This document shows, one piece after another, positions 5,712 through 6,307 of a stretch of 6,307 nucleotides of DNA. The position numbers and the translations under genes are program-made. The DNA comes from Candidatus Dadabacteria bacterium (GTDB lineage Bacteria > Desulfobacterota_D > UBA1144 > Nemesobacterales > Nemesobacteraceae). The notes beneath the pieces are model-generated. The model did no database searches. It worked only from the letters and a program-made list of their open reading frames with translations, and was not told where the DNA came from. The stretch is from positions 1 to 6,307 of the forward strand of contig JAPOSJ010000025.1 in the NCBI GenBank assembly GCA_026709745.1, in the 5' to 3' direction. Every line of letters begins with the position of its first letter. The stretch's first letter is position 1.

Positions 5712-5772
5712 GAAAGTTTCAGGGAGCTATGCTAACTTTCTAAAGAACGATAACCAGTAATCATAGCTTCTT
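5712..5772 (+). promoter_or_regulatory. Candidate structured RNA leader (interleaved stems) before the C26 hydrolase gene
   Basis: Two inverted repeats cross each other. Stem 1 pairs GAAAGTT (5712-5718) with AACTTTC (5734-5740), 7 perfect pairs. Stem 2 pairs AGGGAGCTATG (5721-5731), which lies in the loop of stem 1, with CATAGCTTCTT (5762-5772): 11 pairs, two of them G-U, including 7 perfect pairs in a row. This is H-type pseudoknot geometry, or the two stems could be alternative states. A U-rich stretch follows stem 2. It lies 56 bases before the hydrolase ATG on the same strand. I match it to no known riboswitch class. Confidence 0.4.
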
Positions 5773-5828
5773 ATCTGTTTTGTTTCCTGGAATTTTCGAG
5801 ATGCCTTTTTAAGAGAGAGTCGGCAGAC

Positions 5829-6307
5829 ATGAGAACACGACCTCTTATCGGAATAACTACTGATCTTGAAGAGAAATCAAACCTTATAGAATCTGCCTAC
5901 TCAAAAGCGGTTGAGCTCTACGGCGGTGCGCCAATTCTGATCCCGACCATTACCGAAGCGTCAGATTCCGGTTTTCTATCAAGTATAGTTTCCGTGATTG
6001 ACGGGCTTTTGATACCTGGTTCAAGAGATATGGACCCGAAATTCTACGGAGAAGCTCCCCATCCCGCCATAAAGCCCATGAGTCCCGACAGAACGGAAAC
6101 GGAATTCGTGGTTTTTCGCCTAGCACTTGAAAGAAAAATACCGGTTCTAGGTATATGTGGAGGCATGCAGTTTATAAACGTTTTCTACGGTGGCTCGATT
6201 CATCAGGATATAAAAGTGCTTCTGCCCGATGCGCTCTGCCACGAAGGAGGGGAGACCCATGGCATAACTACTCTTCCGGATACGGTCTTCGGCGGTTTTG
6301 TTGAGGA
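5829..6307 (+). CDS. Class I glutamine amidotransferase-like hydrolase (peptidase C26, PuuD-like), partial
   Basis: The ATG at 5829 opens a frame that runs off the window after 159 codons, about two thirds of the usual length of roughly 240-260. It begins TRPLIGITTD, the typical start of the gamma-glutamyl-gamma-aminobutyrate hydrolase family. It continues with YGGAPILIP, then DGLLIPGSRDMDPKFYGE (near 58-74) and TETEFVVFRLALERKIPVLG. The nucleophile elbow is GICGGMQFINVFYGG with Cys110, followed by SIHQDI. The catalytic His and Glu near the C-terminus are outside the window. Relatives hydrolyse gamma-glutamyl amide bonds, for example gamma-glutamyl-GABA in putrescine breakdown. The exact substrate here cannot be told, because no polyamine genes are in view and the same fold serves other gamma-glutamyl hydrolases. 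A modest AGAGAGAG ribosome binding site and a possibly structured leader precede it. Confidence 0.88.
   Translation, partial: MRTRPLIGITTDLEEKSNLIESAYSKAVELYGGAPILIPTITEASDSGFLSSIVSVIDGLLIPGSRDMDPKFYGEAPHPAIKPMSPDRTETEFVVFRLALERKIPVLGICGGMQFINVFYGGSIHQDIKVLLPDALCHEGGETHGITTLPDTVFGGFVE

Larger units (their letters stand above)
5502..5828. other. 327-base intergenic region with structured elements
   Basis: No convincing protein gene lies between htpX and the C26 hydrolase. Contents in order: a weak CCC/GGG pair followed by a T-rich stretch just after htpX, too poor to call a terminator; a 33-codon ORF at 5564-5665 with AAGGAT 10 bases upstream, hydrophobic in its middle (FLYLVTVLI), which may be chance; a tandem TTGAAT at 5636-5647; an AT-rich TATACAAT at 5687-5694 resembling a -10 element without a good -35; a short dyad at 5695-5708; two interleaved inverted repeats at 5712-5772; and AGAGAGAG at 5812-5819, a modest ribosome binding site 9 bases before the ATG at 5829. 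Confidence 0.7.

Noticed and set aside
6152..6196. GICGG instead of GICRG at the nucleophile elbow of the C26 hydrolase.
   Set aside because: Gly at this position occurs in ordinary members of the family; Cys110 is intact, so there is no sign of inactivation.

Overview
The window looks like a chromosomal segment of a Gram-negative-type bacterium of moderate GC content. Evidence is bacterial Shine-Dalgarno sites, sigma-70-like promoters, a Sec signal peptide ending in AHA, and housekeeping genes (mnmG, htpX) of ordinary bacterial type. No ribosomal RNA or other marker fixes the lineage. The protein style suggests a deltaproteobacterium-like or candidate-phylum organism, but that is an impression and not a placement.

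Layout. (1) Positions 1078 to 1, minus strand: a tight three-gene unit. It runs from a small exported protein with a textbook ribosome binding site, through a short sigma-70 family (ECF-like) sigma factor starting at TTG, to a basic, single-membrane-segment protein cut off by the window edge. The sigma factor and membrane protein genes overlap by ATGA. (2) Positions 1187 to 1417, plus strand: a promoter, ribosome binding site and an unrecognised 57-residue acidic protein with an EF-hand-like loop. Its 3' end overlaps the end of mnmG tail to tail. (3) Positions 3306 to 1390, minus strand: complete mnmG for tRNA wobble-uridine modification. (4) Positions 3453 to 4513, plus strand: an HsdR-N-like PD-(D/E)XK nuclease-type gene split in two at a run of ten C. 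One extra C, or a -1 slip, would join both parts into one protein of about 353 residues. (5) Positions 4632 to 5501: complete htpX, a membrane zinc protease. (6) Positions 5502 to 5828: a 327-base non-coding gap with an operator-like dyad and two interleaved inverted repeats that could form a pseudoknot or a switch. (7) Position 5829 to the window end: the N-terminal half of a class I glutamine amidotransferase-like hydrolase (peptidase C26 type).

How the genes fit together. mnmG, htpX and the C26 hydrolase are separate housekeeping functions and do not form a pathway. The sigma factor cluster is probably a small envelope-linked regulatory unit, judged from its exported and membrane partners and the translational coupling; the signal is unknown. 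The items most worth pursuing are the poly-C split nuclease-like gene, the acidic small protein missed by length cut-offs, the structured leader before the C26 gene, and the sigma factor unit.
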